Below, piece after piece: positions 48,040 to 59,635 of a DNA stretch of 64,000 nucleotides. The first letter of the stretch is position 1; each line of letters opens with the position of its first letter. Both the position numbers and the translations under genes were made by a program. The notes below the pieces were generated by a model that saw nothing but the letters and a program-made list of their open reading frames with translations, was not told where the DNA came from and searched no databases. Source of the DNA: Vibrio rhizosphaerae (GTDB lineage Bacteria > Pseudomonadota > Gammaproteobacteria > Enterobacterales > Vibrionaceae); assembly GCF_024347095.1 (NCBI RefSeq), contig NZ_AP024903.1:3100001-3164000 (forward strand). The letters are read 5' to 3'.

Positions 48040-49443
48040 ATCAAAATCAAATGCAGGCCCTGCGTAGTTATCAAAACGGGAATATTGCCCCTGAAATGTT
48101 AAGCGTACCGAACCAATCGGACCATTCCGTTGCTTACCGAGAATGATTTCAGCGGTGCCTTTCATGGCACTATCCGGATGATAGACTTCATCACGGTAAA
48201 TAAACATAATCAAGTCGGCATCCTGCTCGATAGACCCCGATTCCCTCAGATCCGAGTTAACCGGTCGTTTGTCTGCCCGTTGCTCCAGCGAGCGGTTTAA
48301 CTGAGACAGAGCGACCACAGGGACATTTAACTCTTTCGCCAATGCTTTCAGGGAGCGAGAGATTTCTGCAATTTCCAGCGTCCGGTTATCGGACAGCGCC
48401 GGAACCCGCATCAATTGCAGGTAGTCAACCATGATGAGTGATAATCCGCCATGCTCCCGTGCAACCCGGCGTGCTCGTGAACGAAGTTCAGTGGGGGTCA
48501 GGCCCGAGCTGTCATCAATGAACATATTTTTCTTTTCCATGAGAATTCCCATGGTGGACGAAATTCTGGCCCAATCCTCATCATCCAGATTACCGGTTCG
48601 AATCTTGGTTTGATCGACACGAGATAAAGACGCCAGCATCCGCATCATGATCTGCTCAGAAGGCATCTCCAGAGAAAAAATTAAAACGGGTTTATCTTGC
48701 TCCATCGCCGCATTTTCACACAAGTTCATCGCGAAGGTTGTTTTCCCCATTGATGGACGCGCAGCGACAATAATTAAGTCTGAGGGCTGCAAACCAGCCG
48801 TCTTTTTGTTCAAATCAGTAAAACCGGTATTCACCCCCGTAACACCATCCTGAGGGCTTTTATACAAAATTTCGATTCTCTCTAACGTTTTCTCTAAAAT
48901 CGAATCGACATTTTGCGGGCCTTCATTTTCATTGGTCCGAGACTCTGCAATGGCAAAAACTTTACTTTCCGCAAAGTCCAACAGATCCTCTGAACTGCGG
49001 CCCTGCGGATCATAGCCGGCATCAGCAATTTCATTCGCAACCCCAATGAGGTTACGTACCAAAGCTCGCTCAGCCACAATATCTGCATATGCATTAATAT
49101 TTGCAGCACTCGGCGTATTTTTAGCCAGGTCGGTCAGGTAGGCAAAACCACCGACATCTTCCAGTTGTTCACGTTGTTCCAGAAACTCAGAGAGTGTAAT
49201 CAGATCCAGCGGTTTGCCCCCTTCCAGAATCGATTTAATCCCATCAAAGATCAAACGATGTGGACGGCTGAAAAAGTCACTGGTCACGACACGTTCGGCC
49301 ACGGTGTCCCACCGCTCATTATCCAGTAGTAATCCTCCCAGAACGGATTGCTCCGCTTCCAGTGAATGGGGAGGCATTTTGATACCTTCAACTTGGGCGT
49401 CAGTTTGCTTACGATTTCTGTTTTCAAACTTGGTATTAACCAT
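48031..49443 (-). CDS. dnaB: Replicative DNA helicase
   Basis: Hexameric helicase that unwinds DNA ahead of the replication fork. 470 residues: an N-terminal domain beginning PPHSLEAEQSVLGGLLLDNERWD, a linker, and a RecA-like motor with Walker A ARPSMGKT, Walker B IMVDYLQLM and the arginine-rich C-terminal LGKQRNGPIG. The ATG at 49443 (MVNTKFENRN) has GAGAAAAG upstream. In other Vibrio genomes and E. coli alr follows dnaB; here the gene ends 44 bases from the end of the convergent yjbQ. Confidence 0.97.
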   Translation of the reverse strand: MVNTKFENRNRKQTDAQVEGIKMPPHSLEAEQSVLGGLLLDNERWDTVAERVVTSDFFSRPHRLIFDGIKSILEGGKPLDLITLSEFLEQREQLEDVGGFAYLTDLAKNTPSAANINAYADIVAERALVRNLIGVANEIADAGYDPQGRSSEDLLDFAESKVFAIAESRTNENEGPQNVDSILEKTLERIEILYKSPQDGVTGVNTGFTDLNKKTAGLQPSDLIIVAARPSMGKTTFAMNLCENAAMEQDKPVLIFSLEMPSEQIMMRMLASLSRVDQTKIRTGNLDDEDWARISSTMGILMEKKNMFIDDSSGLTPTELRSRARRVAREHGGLSLIMVDYLQLMRVPALSDNRTLEIAEISRSLKALAKELNVPVVALSQLNRSLEQRADKRPVNSDLRESGSIEQDADLIMFIYRDEVYHPDSAMKGTAEIILGKQRNGPIGSVRLTFQGQYSRFDNYAGPAFDFDDE

Positions 49444-49600
49444 GACTTTTCTCAATAGCTCGACAAAGTGTGCCCATTATAACGAGAATATCGTATTTGT
49501 AATTATCTCATGCAGAATTAACCCAGAACTGACTATTGACCAAGTGATTCACTCTAGTATTGTTCCTAGCTTAATAATGGTCAGTCTTTAGAGGTCTCGT

Positions 49601-50356
49601 GTGTTTAGGTGTTGGCTGATACCCTTCAGTCTTTGTGTTATCAGTACTGTTCATGCAGAAGAAGAATCAAAAGAGCAAGAGTTGCCTTCTCCGCTTCAGG
49701 GGCAGGTCGAGCTCGGCTACCAGAGGCATTCAGGTAATACCAATACAGAATCGCTCAATGTGAATATATTGGCTGAATATACCGAAGGAAGACACCGGAC
49801 GACAGGCAAATGGGAGTTTTACCGACTGGATAAATATGGTGGTGAATACAAGAGAAAATCCACTTATACGCTCCAGTCCGACTACAAAGTCAGCCCGAAA
49901 GGTTATGTGTATGGAAGTTTTAACGGAATTGATTCCAAATACAGTGCTTATTTTAAGGACTATACCTTCTCGGCAGGTTACGGTTATCAATTGACACATA
50001 CCGATCAACTCACCATTGAGCTTGAGCTGGGTCCCGGTTATCGGTATCAAAAGCCGAACCTCGACGAACTTAGTTCTAAAGACCTGATTTTCCCGGAAAC
50101 AGTCAGGGAACCCATTGTTCGAGGAAATGCCAGAATCGACTGGAGTTTGACAAAAACCGTGACACTAGGCAGCGATATTACTGTCGTCTCCGGTGACAGC
50201 AACACACTCATGACCACCAATGTCAGTCTGACCAATGATATCACCCAAAATCTCGCCTTAAAGCTCGATTACTCGCGCTCCTATCACTCACGTGTTCCAG
50301 ATAGCCTTAAAAAAGCGGACAGTGCAACATCGATCAATGTGGTCTACCATTTTTGA
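49601..50356 (+). CDS. DUF481 outer-membrane beta-barrel protein
   Basis: Predicted outer-membrane protein of 251 residues with a GTG start (GAGGT 6 nt upstream). Residues 1-19 form a signal peptide ending VHA. The mature part alternates beta strands and ends with SINVVYHF, the terminal-phenylalanine pattern that directs barrel insertion. GQVELGYQRHSGNTNTESLN is the typical opening of DUF481 (YdiY-like) proteins. Function is unknown; salt- or stress-related roles have been suggested for the family. It is divergent from dnaB and ends at a strong terminator shared with rplI. Confidence 0.85.
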   Translation: MFRCWLIPFSLCVISTVHAEEESKEQELPSPLQGQVELGYQRHSGNTNTESLNVNILAEYTEGRHRTTGKWEFYRLDKYGGEYKRKSTYTLQSDYKVSPKGYVYGSFNGIDSKYSAYFKDYTFSAGYGYQLTHTDQLTIELELGPGYRYQKPNLDELSSKDLIFPETVREPIVRGNARIDWSLTKTVTLGSDITVVSGDSNTLMTTNVSLTNDITQNLALKLDYSRSYHSRVPDSLKKADSATSINVVYHF

Positions 50357-50393
50357 ACACCGAAACAGCATTATCCGGTTTCTAAAGACATAA

Positions 50394-50421
50394 AAAAACA
50401 CCAGCCTAAGCTGGTGTTTTT
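50394..50421. terminator. Bidirectional intrinsic terminator between DUF481 gene and rplI
   Basis: 12-bp stem AAAAACACCAGC with its complement and CTAA loop; A-tract and T-tract on the two sides provide U-runs in both directions. Ends the rpsF operon on the minus strand. Confidence 0.93.
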
Positions 50422-50441
50422 ATACGGAAACGGCTGGAAAA

Positions 50442-50891
50442 TTATTCAGCAACAACCTGTAGTTTAACTTCTGCAAACACTTCAGAATGAAGTTGAATGC
50501 TGATGTCATACTCACCGACGTTACGTAGAGCACCTTCAGGAAGACGAACTTCACTCTTGCTCACTTGAACACCAGCAGCAGTTACTGCATCAGCAATATC
50601 GCGAGTACCGATAGAACCGAACAGTTTACCTTCTTCGCCAGATTTTGATGCAATCACAACCGCTTCCAGAGCGTTTACTTTGTCCGCGCGTGATTGTGCA
50701 GCAGCCAGTTGCTCAGCAACTTGGGCTTCTAATTCGGCACGACGGTGCTCAAACATCTCAACGTTTGCTTTAGTTGCCATAACTGCTTTACCTTGAGGGA
50801 TAAGAAAGTTACGAGCATAACCAGATTTTACGTTGACTGTATCACCAAGACCACCTAGGTTACCGATTTTATCAAGTAGAATAACTTGCAT
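50442..50891 (-). CDS. rplI: 50S ribosomal protein L9
   Basis: Structural protein at the base of the L1 stalk. 149 residues, as in E. coli, with the signature start [30 protein letters not shown] split between a small N-terminal domain, a long central helix (about 40-75) and a C-terminal domain. Last gene of rpsF-priB-rpsR-rplI. Confidence 0.98.
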   Translation of the reverse strand: MQVILLDKIGNLGGLGDTVNVKSGYARNFLIPQGKAVMATKANVEMFEHRRAELEAQVAEQLAAAQSRADKVNALEAVVIASKSGEEGKLFGSIGTRDIADAVTAAGVQVSKSEVRLPEGALRNVGEYDISIQLHSEVFAEVKLQVVAE

Positions 50892-50924
50892 TGTTTAATC
50901 CTCTTTCTTAATAAACGGTGCCGA

Positions 50925-51155
<231 letters not shown>

Positions 51156-51167
51156 CTATCTCCTGAT

Positions 51168-51470
51168 CTAAATTTGAGTAATCTCTTGAGCATGAAGTAC
51201 CAATTTTCCAACACCATTCCGGTCGGTCTGATAAGTGACAAAACCACTTACCTTGATACTGCTGCCCTGTACTAAGTTGTGAGTGAAAGACTGTGACCTC
51301 TGACCACTAACCACGACGGGCATTCGACAATAAACCTGTCTAGGTAAATCCGCTTCAACAGCAACCGAACGATGCTCTAACCAAAAGCGACAATGTTCGA
51401 TGCCTGACGGACTCTGGCTTCGAATGGGATGCTTGACAATCGTACCGCTAAGTTCCATTCGATTGGTCAT
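51168..51470 (-). CDS. priB: Primosomal replication protein N
   Basis: 100-residue single-strand DNA-binding OB-fold dimer that helps PriA restart stalled forks. Recognised by MTNRMELSGTIVKHP, GIEHCRFWLEHRS and the final LVLHAQEI, and by its conserved place between rpsF and rpsR. Starts 8 nt after the rpsF stop. Confidence 0.96.
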   Translation of the reverse strand: MTNRMELSGTIVKHPIRSQSPSGIEHCRFWLEHRSVAVEADLPRQVYCRMPVVVSGQRSQSFTHNLVQGSSIKVSGFVTYQTDRNGVGKLVLHAQEITQI

Positions 51471-51478
51471 AGATTCAA

Positions 51479-51859
51479 TTACTCAGCAGCCTCTGCATTG
51501 TTGTCTTCTGATCTCACTTCATCACGCTTAGAACGCTCTTCACGAGCTTTCAGCATGATTGATGGTTCAGTTACAGCTGACTTAGTACGCATAATCATGT
51601 TACGCAGAACTGCATCGTTAAAACGGAAAGCAGTTTCCAGTTCATCAACAACTGACTGCTCAGCTTCTACATTCATCAGAACATAGTGAGCTTTGTGCAG
51701 TTTATTAATTGGGTATGCAAGTTGACGACGTCCCCAATCTTCTAGACGGTGAATTGTACCGCCAGCTTCAGTGATAGAACCAGTGTAACGCTCGATCATG
51801 CCAGCAACTTGCTCGCTTTGATCTGGGTGCACCATGAATACGATTTCGTAATGACGCAT
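51479..51859 (-). CDS. rpsF: 30S ribosomal protein S6
   Basis: 126-residue S6, opening [18 protein letters not shown] and with [26 protein letters not shown]. The acidic tail after residue 100 ([11 protein letters not shown]) is typical of gammaproteobacterial S6. First gene of the operon, preceded by an S6:S18-type RNA leader candidate. Confidence 0.98.
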   Translation of the reverse strand: MRHYEIVFMVHPDQSEQVAGMIERYTGSITEAGGTIHRLEDWGRRQLAYPINKLHKAHYVLMNVEAEQSVVDELETAFRFNDAVLRNMIMRTKSAVTEPSIMLKAREERSKRDEVRSEDNNAEAAE

Positions 51860-51882
51860 GTTTGCTCCTTACGGATTATTCA

Positions 51883-51916
51883 GCTTCCACAATTGGCCCG
51901 GTCGTCCAGAGGAAGC
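51883..51916 (-). promoter_or_regulatory. Candidate S6:S18-binding leader of the rpsF operon
   Basis: In the mRNA, arms GCTTCC and GGAAGC pair and enclose an inner TGG/CCA stem whose loop contains ACCGG. This arrangement with an exposed CCG resembles the known rpsF leader element by which the S6:S18 complex represses its own operon. It ends 24 bases before the rpsF start codon. Confidence 0.55.
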
Positions 51917-52007
51917 AAGGAACGATAAAGTAAGTGACCAGGAATTTAAGAGGACGAATAGTACAGAAAGGAAGCAGTATTAGCAAGAGAAATGTGAGAC
52001 AGAAGTA

Positions 52008-52041
52008 CCATAAAACAAAGGACGAGCCGATGGCTCGTCCT
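52008..52041 (-). terminator. Intrinsic terminator of bfr
   Basis: On the minus strand a 10-bp GC-rich stem AGGACGAGCC with its complement and a 3-nt loop is followed by TTTGTTTTATG. It lies 15 bases beyond the bfr stop. Confidence 0.92.
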
Positions 52042-52055
52042 AGCTATTCATCCGA

Positions 52056-52532
52056 TTAATCTTCATCAACAAACTGTGCTTGAAGATAGTTTTCTAACCC
52101 AGTCATTTCAATTAAACCAAGCTGGGTTTCAAGCCAGTCAACATGTTCTTCTTCATCAGCCAGGATATCGAGAAACAGATCTCTGGAAACATAATCGCGG
52201 ATGTTTTCAGCGTAAGCTATCGCCTCTTTCAAATCAGGAATCGCGGTCATCTCTAATTTAAGATCACACTCGAGCATTTCTTTGGTATCTTCACCAATCA
52301 TAAGTTTTCCCAAATCCTGCAGGTTTGGGAGCCCTTCTAAGAATAGTATCCGCTCAATCAAATGATCAGCATGTTTCATCTCATCGATAGACTCATGATA
52401 CTCTTTGTCTGCCAGCTGTTTGAGTCCCCAATCTTTATACATTCGAGCATGTAGAAAATACTGGTTGATTGCAATCAGCTCATTGGCCAGAATTTTGTTC
52501 AGATGTTGAATAATTACTGGATCGCCTTTCAT
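52056..52532 (-). CDS. bfr: Bacterioferritin
   Basis: Iron-storage protein that forms a 24-subunit haem-containing shell. 158 residues, four-helix bundle; haem ligand Met52 (DEMKHAD) and di-iron ferroxidase ligands Glu18, Glu51 and His54 are present, together with EEEHVDWLE near residue 127 supplying the remaining ligands. Same length as E. coli Bfr. It follows bfd by 89 bases on the same strand; iron is presumably released through Bfd. Confidence 0.97.
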   Translation of the reverse strand: MKGDPVIIQHLNKILANELIAINQYFLHARMYKDWGLKQLADKEYHESIDEMKHADHLIERILFLEGLPNLQDLGKLMIGEDTKEMLECDLKLEMTAIPDLKEAIAYAENIRDYVSRDLFLDILADEEEHVDWLETQLGLIEMTGLENYLQAQFVDED

Positions 52533-52621
52533 GACAAAATCTCCTCTTTGAGTCTATTAACTTTACAACCCAATAGAGAAGTGTCAATTTTTAATCTGTA
52601 AAAACAGACGATTAGTTTTAA

Positions 52622-52810
52622 CTAACTCACTTGTTTATACTGCGATGCAACCGTTTCGTTCAATATATCCTTAGCGTGACGAACACACTTTCCGCATTGA
52701 CTCCCTAGTGCAGTACAGCGCCGAATTCCTTTCATATCACTGATACCCTCTTCAAGAACGAGCTGTCGCAGTTTTTTATCAGAAACAGAATGACAAAGAC
52801 AAACAATCAT
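52622..52810 (-). CDS. bfd: Bacterioferritin-associated ferredoxin
   Basis: 62-residue [2Fe-2S] protein that passes electrons to bacterioferritin to release stored iron. Cluster ligands Cys4, Cys6, Cys39 and Cys42 (CLC...CGKC) match the Bfd family exactly. A palindromic Fur-box candidate lies about 36-54 bases upstream of the start, consistent with induction when iron is low. Confidence 0.93.
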   Translation of the reverse strand: MIVCLCHSVSDKKLRQLVLEEGISDMKGIRRCTALGSQCGKCVRHAKDILNETVASQYKQVS

Positions 52811-52845
52811 AACGGCACAACACTATATGGAAAACACAATACAAA

Positions 52846-52864
52846 TATAAACGATAATCGTTAC
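52846..52864 (-). promoter_or_regulatory. Candidate Fur box upstream of bfd
   Basis: The perfect palindrome AACGATAATCGTT (52849-52861) contains the GATAATC core of the 19-bp Fur site; I count 12 of 19 matches to the E. coli consensus. The position suits repression of bfd by iron-loaded Fur. Confidence 0.55.
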
Positions 52865-53051
52865 TATTTCCATATCTGAATTTCAGTCTTTTATAACGAT
52901 AGAACACGATGTTGGCGGAGAGTCACTGTGAATGGCAATATTTTCGCAAAGGAAGATTAGATGTCACTGCTTTGAACCGTGACCTAGTACTATTCTCGGA
53001 TGGGGTTATTCTATGTTTATACCAGCCTGTTTTCGTCCGGGACAATAACAG

Positions 53052-53082
53052 TAAAAAAGGGAAACCATTGGTTTCCCTTTTT
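53052..53082 (-). terminator. Intrinsic terminator of the rpsL-rpsG-fusA-tuf operon
   Basis: 13-bp stem AAAAAGGGAAACC with its complement, 3-nt loop, followed by a T-run on the minus strand, 25 bases after the tuf stop. Confidence 0.93.
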
Positions 53083-53106
53083 CTAACTCGTATCGAGCTC
53101 AAATCA

Positions 53107-54291
53107 TTATGCGATGATTTTTGCTACAACACCAGCGCCAACTGTACGGCCACCTTCACGGATCGCAAAACGTAGACCTTCGTCCATCGCGATTGGCGCA
53201 ATCAGTTCAACTGTCATCTGAATGTTATCGCCTGGCATAACCATCTCTACGCCTGCTGGCAACTCGATGCTACCTGTAACGTCCGTTGTACGGAAGTAGA
53301 ACTGTGGACGATAACCTTTGAAGAATGGCGTATGACGACCACCTTCATCTTTTGACAACACGTATACTTCTGATTCGAATTTCGTGTGTGGCGTGATTGA
53401 ACCTGGTTTAGCCAGTACCTGACCACGTTCTACTTCGTCACGCTTCGTTCCACGGAGCAACACACCAACGTTCTCACCTGCACGACCTTCGTCAAGCAGC
53501 TTACGGAACATCTCTACACCTGTACATGTTGTCTTCGTCGTATCTTTCACACCAATGATTTCAACTTCGTCACCAACTCGGATGATTCCCTGCTCTACAC
53601 GACCTGTCACAACTGTACCACGGCCTTGGATTGAGAATACATCTTCGATTGGCAGCAGGAATGCTTGGTCGATCACACGCTCTGGCTCTGGGATGTAGCT
53701 GTCAAGAGCTTCTGCCAACTCAACAATCTTCTTCTCCCACTGCTCTTCACCGTTCAGTGCACCCAGTGCTGAACCTTGGATAACTGGTAGGTCATCTCCT
53801 GGGAAATCGTATTCTGAAAGCAGTTCACGAACTTCCATTTCTACAAGTTCTAGCAGCTCTTCATCATCAACCATGTCACATTTGTTCATGAAAACGATGA
53901 TGTAAGGAATACCAACCTGACGGCCTAAGAGAATGTGCTCACGAGTTTGTGGCATTGGGCCATCTGTCGCAGCAACAACTAGGATACCACCGTCCATCTG
54001 TGCTGCACCGGTGATCATGTTTTTAACATAGTCCGCGTGTCCAGGACAGTCTACGTGTGCGTAGTGACGTGTCGGTGTATCGTACTCTACGTGTGAAGTA
54101 GAGATCGTGATGCCGCGCTCACGCTCTTCTGGGGCGTTATCGATTGACGCAAAGTCACGTGCTGCTCCGCCGTATACTTTAGAAAGTACTGTACAGATTG
54201 CTGCTGTTAATGTTGTTTTACCGTGGTCAACGTGGCCGATAGTACCAACGTTTACGTGCGGTTTCGTACGTTCAAATTTTTCTTTAGACAC
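53107..54291 (-). CDS. tuf: Elongation factor Tu
   Basis: GTPase that brings aminoacyl-tRNA to the ribosome. 394 residues with all G motifs: [17 protein letters not shown] and NKCDMVDD; the switch region RGITI and the C-terminal domain ending [15 protein letters not shown] are intact. Last gene of the str operon as in other Vibrio; gammaproteobacteria often hold a second tuf copy elsewhere. Confidence 0.98.
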   Translation of the reverse strand: MSKEKFERTKPHVNVGTIGHVDHGKTTLTAAICTVLSKVYGGAARDFASIDNAPEERERGITISTSHVEYDTPTRHYAHVDCPGHADYVKNMITGAAQMDGGILVVAATDGPMPQTREHILLGRQVGIPYIIVFMNKCDMVDDEELLELVEMEVRELLSEYDFPGDDLPVIQGSALGALNGEEQWEKKIVELAEALDSYIPEPERVIDQAFLLPIEDVFSIQGRGTVVTGRVEQGIIRVGDEVEIIGVKDTTKTTCTGVEMFRKLLDEGRAGENVGVLLRGTKRDEVERGQVLAKPGSITPHTKFESEVYVLSKDEGGRHTPFFKGYRPQFYFRTTDVTGSIELPAGVEMVMPGDNIQMTVELIAPIAMDEGLRFAIREGGRTVGAGVVAKIIA

Positions 54292-54425
54292 GATCGTGTT
54301 CCTTCCTAGTTATGATTCACTCTAAGTAACGTACACTTAAAGTGCGCCAGAAATTGCTATTTTATGCGTCAACGTACGTCAACGCAATAGATTCGTTATT
54401 AACCACTATTTGCGACAAATAAAGG

Positions 54426-56522
54426 TTAACCACGCTCAGCGACAATTGCATCAGCAATGTTTTTCGGCACTTCTGCGTATTCAGAGAATTCCATCGAATA
54501 CGAAGCGCGGCCTTGAGTCGCAGAACGCAGGTCTGTTGCGTAACCAAACATCTCAGAAAGTGGTACTTTGGCATGAATAATTTTCAGTCCCGCAGGGCCA
54601 TCATCCATACCTTCAATGAGACCACGACGACGGTTCAAATCACCGACGACATCCCCCATCCAATCTTCTGGTGTAGTTACTTCAACTTTCATCAGCGGTT
54701 CAAGAATCACTGGGTTTGCTTGCAGCGCACCTTTCTTGAATGCCATTGAGCCAGCGATCTTAAACGCCATCTCACTTGAATCGACATCGTGGAATGAACC
54801 ATCAAACAGTGTTGCTTTGATATCCAAGACAGGATAACCAGCGAGCACACCGTTATTCATTTGTTCCTCGATACCTTTTGCGACTGGATTAATGAATTCC
54901 TTCGGAATTGCCCCACCCACAATTTCGTCAACAAAGACAAAACCTTCACCCGGTTCTGAGGGCTCAATTTTCAGCCATACATGACCATATTGACCACGTC
55001 CACCAGACTGACGAACAAACTTGCCTTCGACTTCCGTTCGACCACGAATGGTTTCACGATAAGCAACCTGAGGTTTGCCCACGTTGCAATCCACGCTAAA
55101 CTCACGCTTCATCCGGTCAACAATGATATCCAAGTGAAGTTCACCCATACCAGATATCAGAGTCTGACCCGTTTCAGCATCAGTTTCAACGCGGAATGAT
55201 GGATCTTCAGCCGCCAGTTTTCCTAGCGCAATCCCCATCTTTTCCTGATCCGCTTTAGAGCGTGGCTCTACAGCGATTTGAATCACCGGTTCTGGGAACT
55301 CCATGCGTTCCAGAATAACCTTATGATTCTGATCGCAAAGCGTGTCACCAGTGGTGACGTCTTTCAAGCCAATCGCGGCAGCAATATCACCGGCACGAAC
55401 TTCTTTGACTTCTTCACGTTTGTTTGAATGCATCTGAACGATACGTCCAACCCGTTCACGCTTTTGTTTGACCGAGTTATAAACTGCATCACCAGAATTT
55501 AATACACCGGAATAAACCCGAACGAAGGTCAAAGTACCCACAAATGGGTCCGTTGCGATCTTAAATGCAAGTGCTGAAAACGGTTCAGTATCATCGGCAT
55601 GGCGCTCAATCTCATTTTCATGATCATCAACACCTTTAATTGATGGAACATCAATAGGTGATGGTAAAAATTCGATGACGGCATCCAGAACAGCCTGAAC
55701 CCCTTTGTTTTTAAATGCACTACCGCAAGTCGCCAGAACAATTTCATTATTCAGAGTCCGAGTCCGCAAACCAAGTTTAATCTCGTCTTCGCTTAACTCG
55801 CCCTCTTCAAGGTATTTGTCCATCAATTCTTCATTGGCTTCAGCGGCAGATTCCACCATATGGCTACGCCATTCTTCAGCCAGTTCGAGCATATCCGCCG
55901 GGATATCCTCATAAGTGAAAGTCATGCCCTGATCTTCATCATTCCAGTTGATGGCTTTCATTTTGAATAGGTCAATAACACCTTTAAATTCATCTTCTGC
56001 ACCGATATTTAACTGAATCGGTACAGGTGTTGCGCCTAGTCGATCTTTAATTTGATTTACCACACGCAAGAAATCTGCACCAGCACGGTCCATCTTGTTC
56101 ACGAAAACTAATCTCGGAACATGATATTTATCCGCCTGACGCCATACTGTTTCAGACTGAGGTTCAACACCAGAGGCACCACAAAAAACGACCACAGCAC
56201 CATCAAGTACACGAAGAGAACGCTCAACTTCAATCGTAAAGTCAACGTGTCCGGGAGTATCGATAATATTGATGCGATGATCGGGGAATTGCGCCTGCAT
56301 ACCACGCCAGAATGTGGTCGTTGCTGCAGAAGTAATGGTGATACCGCGTTCCTGCTCTTGCTCCATCCAGTCCATGGTTGCTGCACCATCGTGAACTTCG
56401 CCGATTTTATGAGACAGGCCGGTGTAGAACAGAATACGCTCAGTAGTGGTTGTTTTTCCTGCGTCTACATGAGCACATATACCGATGTTACGGTAGCGCT
56501 CGATAGGAGTTTTACGAGCCAC
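54426..56522 (-). CDS. fusA: Elongation factor G
   Basis: GTPase that drives translocation of tRNA and mRNA. 698 residues in five domains; G motifs [21 protein letters not shown] and [10 protein letters not shown] are present, domain IV carries [17 protein letters not shown] sequence (here [12 protein letters not shown]), and the C-terminus has [20 protein letters not shown]. Sits between rpsG and tuf. The length and start [15 protein letters not shown] match the EF-G1 form of related genomes. Confidence 0.98.
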   Translation of the reverse strand: MARKTPIERYRNIGICAHVDAGKTTTTERILFYTGLSHKIGEVHDGAATMDWMEQEQERGITITSAATTTFWRGMQAQFPDHRINIIDTPGHVDFTIEVERSLRVLDGAVVVFCGASGVEPQSETVWRQADKYHVPRLVFVNKMDRAGADFLRVVNQIKDRLGATPVPIQLNIGAEDEFKGVIDLFKMKAINWNDEDQGMTFTYEDIPADMLELAEEWRSHMVESAAEANEELMDKYLEEGELSEDEIKLGLRTRTLNNEIVLATCGSAFKNKGVQAVLDAVIEFLPSPIDVPSIKGVDDHENEIERHADDTEPFSALAFKIATDPFVGTLTFVRVYSGVLNSGDAVYNSVKQKRERVGRIVQMHSNKREEVKEVRAGDIAAAIGLKDVTTGDTLCDQNHKVILERMEFPEPVIQIAVEPRSKADQEKMGIALGKLAAEDPSFRVETDAETGQTLISGMGELHLDIIVDRMKREFSVDCNVGKPQVAYRETIRGRTEVEGKFVRQSGGRGQYGHVWLKIEPSEPGEGFVFVDEIVGGAIPKEFINPVAKGIEEQMNNGVLAGYPVLDIKATLFDGSFHDVDSSEMAFKIAGSMAFKKGALQANPVILEPLMKVEVTTPEDWMGDVVGDLNRRRGLIEGMDDGPAGLKIIHAKVPLSEMFGYATDLRSATQGRASYSMEFSEYAEVPKNIADAIVAERG

Positions 56523-56597
56523 GGTTGTATCCTCTTAACTAAGGTGGACCTTAGAAAATAGAAAAGTACTGCGGGTATCCCCGCAGTACAGGAGGTA

Positions 56598-57089
<492 letters not shown>

Positions 57090-57179
57090 TCAGGTTATCC
57101 AAAACTTTTCAGTTTCTTCAAAAATTAATATTTAAATTAGTGTTTGGCCTTACTTAACGCTTATTTCAACAGAGAAACA

Positions 57180-57557
<378 letters not shown>

Positions 57558-57689
57558 CTAGCTCCTGATTTACTGAAAGTAAGCTTTGTGAAAAATCTAT
57601 GCCCTATACAAATAGGGACGCAAAATTCTATGCACCGCGGCTAGATGTGTCAAGAAATATACAGTTTTTTTTTAGGCAGGCAGGAAAAG

Positions 57690-57965
57690 TTATTCCCAAG
57701 TCATTGTGGTGTGGTGTTGTTCCGTCAATTCAACAAATCCCAAATAGTCGATGATCGTTGCCAAAGGACTGACCCGATGATAAATCCCTCGAGCTTTTAC
57801 ATCGGCTTCTAGCACAAATACCGTTTTTCCTGCCAACCATTCGAATGCATAGTGCAGCGGATTTGCAGCATATACGGCGTCTTCAATCAGAAGGAGAACA
57901 TCTTGCGCTGAATAGTAGGGAGTTACTTGTTTTAATGCGGTATCTGTTTTTATCACATGGAGCAT
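57690..57965 (-). CDS. tusB: Sulfurtransferase complex subunit TusB
   Basis: 91-residue subunit of the TusBCD complex, which relays sulfur to TusE/MnmA for 2-thiolation of tRNA wobble uridine. Recognised by MLHVIKTDTAL, LLLIEDAVYAA and the order tusD-tusC-tusB-rpsL seen in E. coli. The ATG at 57965 is preferred over an upstream TTG at 57977 because of the family start and GAGAAA upstream. Confidence 0.92.
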   Translation of the reverse strand: MLHVIKTDTALKQVTPYYSAQDVLLLIEDAVYAANPLHYAFEWLAGKTVFVLEADVKARGIYHRVSPLATIIDYLGFVELTEQHHTTMTWE

Positions 57966-57973
57966 AATATTTC

Positions 57974-58330
57974 TCAAAAACTCAAAATTTTATCGGCCTG
58001 ATGCAATATTTCTGTCAGTGTGTCGTCCTGCACAACCGTCACAGGGATGATCAAATCATCTTGTGTCACACCTCGTTGGGTTAATGCCCTCTGAGACACA
58101 AAGACCTGATCGATGTCGTACAAATCGAGTAATTTGAGCATCGGTGCATAGTTTTTGCTGAGAATCTCGTCTGTTTCTTGCCCCTGAAGAAGTTGCAGCA
58201 CACCATCCCCAATGAAAACGACAGCAATGTTTTCACTATAAGCAGAGGCTGCTAACAGCGCATCCACACCTTCTCTTCCGGAACTTCGACCATGAGGTGC
58301 GTGCTGAAAAACATAAATCAAACGATTCAA
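57974..58330 (-). CDS. tusC: Sulfurtransferase complex subunit TusC
   Basis: 118-residue TusC, with [22 protein letters not shown] at the N-terminus and [14 protein letters not shown], as in the E. coli protein. The start codon appears to be TTG at 58330: it aligns with the family start (M-N-R-L-I-Y-V-F) and overlaps the tusD stop, suggesting translational coupling. No ATG fits. Confidence 0.92.
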   Translation of the reverse strand: MNRLIYVFQHAPHGRSSGREGVDALLAASAYSENIAVVFIGDGVLQLLQGQETDEILSKNYAPMLKLLDLYDIDQVFVSQRALTQRGVTQDDLIIPVTVVQDDTLTEILHQADKILSF

Positions 58331-58722
58331 AATTGTATGATCCTATCTTGTGTCAACATGGCCTCGGCTAAGCTCCCAAGACCGGCCTGCACAAACTCGT
58401 CTGCCAGATTATCTTTAAAAACACAATGTTGGGTCGCTTCCTTTTCACTCAAAATCCCTCGCCTCAAAGCAGCTGCGACACAAGTTTCAAGACTGACACA
58501 ATGTTCTTTCGCTAAACTTTGCCAAGCTTTGGCCAGGTCAAACTCATCATTGGCTGGGACAGATAATGAAGTCCCGTTCGTCACGCCGTCCTGATAGAAA
58601 AACACGCTCACCAGCGTATGACCTTTCTGGAGTAAAGCGCGTGCAAACTGATAGGCACTCCGGGCTGACTGGGTACCGTACAGTGGTCCATTGACAACCA
58701 ATGTGTAAGTCAGAGCACTCAC
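58327..58722 (-). CDS. tusD: Sulfurtransferase complex subunit TusD
   Basis: 131-residue catalytic subunit that carries the persulfide on a cysteine; here Cys81 in [12 protein letters not shown] corresponds to the E. coli active Cys78. Starts with GTG at 58722, overlapping the stop of the upstream YheO-type gene (GTGA), and overlaps tusC at its end, so the three tus genes are tightly coupled. Confidence 0.94.
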   Translation of the reverse strand: MSALTYTLVVNGPLYGTQSARSAYQFARALLQKGHTLVSVFFYQDGVTNGTSLSVPANDEFDLAKAWQSLAKEHCVSLETCVAAALRRGILSEKEATQHCVFKDNLADEFVQAGLGSLAEAMLTQDRIIQF

Positions 58723-59441
58723 TTTTCATCGTCCTCTGTTTTACGCTGACGAATATAAAGGTACACGGTATGTTTCGATATGTTCAGACGATCAGCAACA
58801 CGATTGATCGCGTCTTTAATATCAAAGATGCCTTTATCGTATAAAGCCATCACAATCTGTCGATTCTTGGTATTATTCGACACGGATTTATCCGCATTGA
58901 TTTCTTCGATCGTCCGCTCAACGGTCTGATCAACCAATTCTTCAACATCACTGGCAAAATTGACAGATGATGCCGCATCCTGTGCATCTTGATTAGGCAT
59001 AAATGACTGCAGAATCTGGGAAAATGGCGCATCGAGATTCACGTTAATGCACAACAATCCAATCACGCGATTATCACCGTTACGAATCGCAATTGTGATG
59101 GATTTCATTAATACACCACCTTTTGCCCGGGTAAAGTAAGAGCGGGAAAAATTCCGTTCAGACCCTTCAATATCTTTCAGCATTTTTAACGCTAAATCTG
59201 TAATCGGTGAACCGACCTGACGACCGGTATTCTCACCATTGGCGATTTTGATCGCAGATGTATTCAAGTCTTCCAGTGAATGTAATACGATTTCACAAAA
59301 AGGGCCGATTAGGCTTGCCAGACCATCTACAATAGCCTCATAAGAACGGAGAATGATTTGATCATGCTCTGTAAACGGTTTTACATGCACAGATTCAATT
59401 TCCAGTAACATGTCAGCATTGAGTGTCTCTGTCGTCGCCAC
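58719..59441 (-). CDS. YheO-type PAS/helix-turn-helix transcriptional regulator
   Basis: 240-residue cytoplasmic regulator with an N-terminal YheO-like PAS domain (about 20-140; [24 protein letters not shown]) and a C-terminal helix-turn-helix (about 200-235; [23 protein letters not shown]). In E. coli yheO also heads the tusDCB-rpsLG cluster. A GTG start at 59441 is used; an ATG at 59411 has no ribosome site. Ligand and targets are unknown. Confidence 0.9.
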   Translation of the reverse strand: MATTETLNADMLLEIESVHVKPFTEHDQIILRSYEAIVDGLASLIGPFCEIVLHSLEDLNTSAIKIANGENTGRQVGSPITDLALKMLKDIEGSERNFSRSYFTRAKGGVLMKSITIAIRNGDNRVIGLLCINVNLDAPFSQILQSFMPNQDAQDAASSVNFASDVEELVDQTVERTIEEINADKSVSNNTKNRQIVMALYDKGIFDIKDAINRVADRLNISKHTVYLYIRQRKTEDDEK

Positions 59442-59558
59442 TTTGTCCCAGCCTTCAAAAATATCAACAAATGAATGTAAGTTTATCAGAAAATTTTAAA
59501 GTATTGCTAAGCTATCGTATCAACAACTGATTTAAGACAAATTTATATCCATCACACG

Positions 59559-59590
59559 AAAAAAAGAGGCCCGAATAATCAGACCTCTTT
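59559..59590 (-). terminator. Intrinsic terminator of fkpA
   Basis: On the minus strand AAAGAGG pairs with CCTCTTT, extended by G-U pairs to about 12 bp, followed by seven T residues. It lies 45 bases beyond the fkpA stop and upstream of the YheO-type gene. Confidence 0.88.
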
Positions 59591-59635
59591 CATCATATAA
59601 ATTGTTCAGAACGGCTATTTCACCATGACTGCTTG

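Noticed and set aside
52909..53175. Plus-strand open frame between bfd and tuf
   Set aside because: Runs through the tuf terminator and antisense into tuf; no supporting features.
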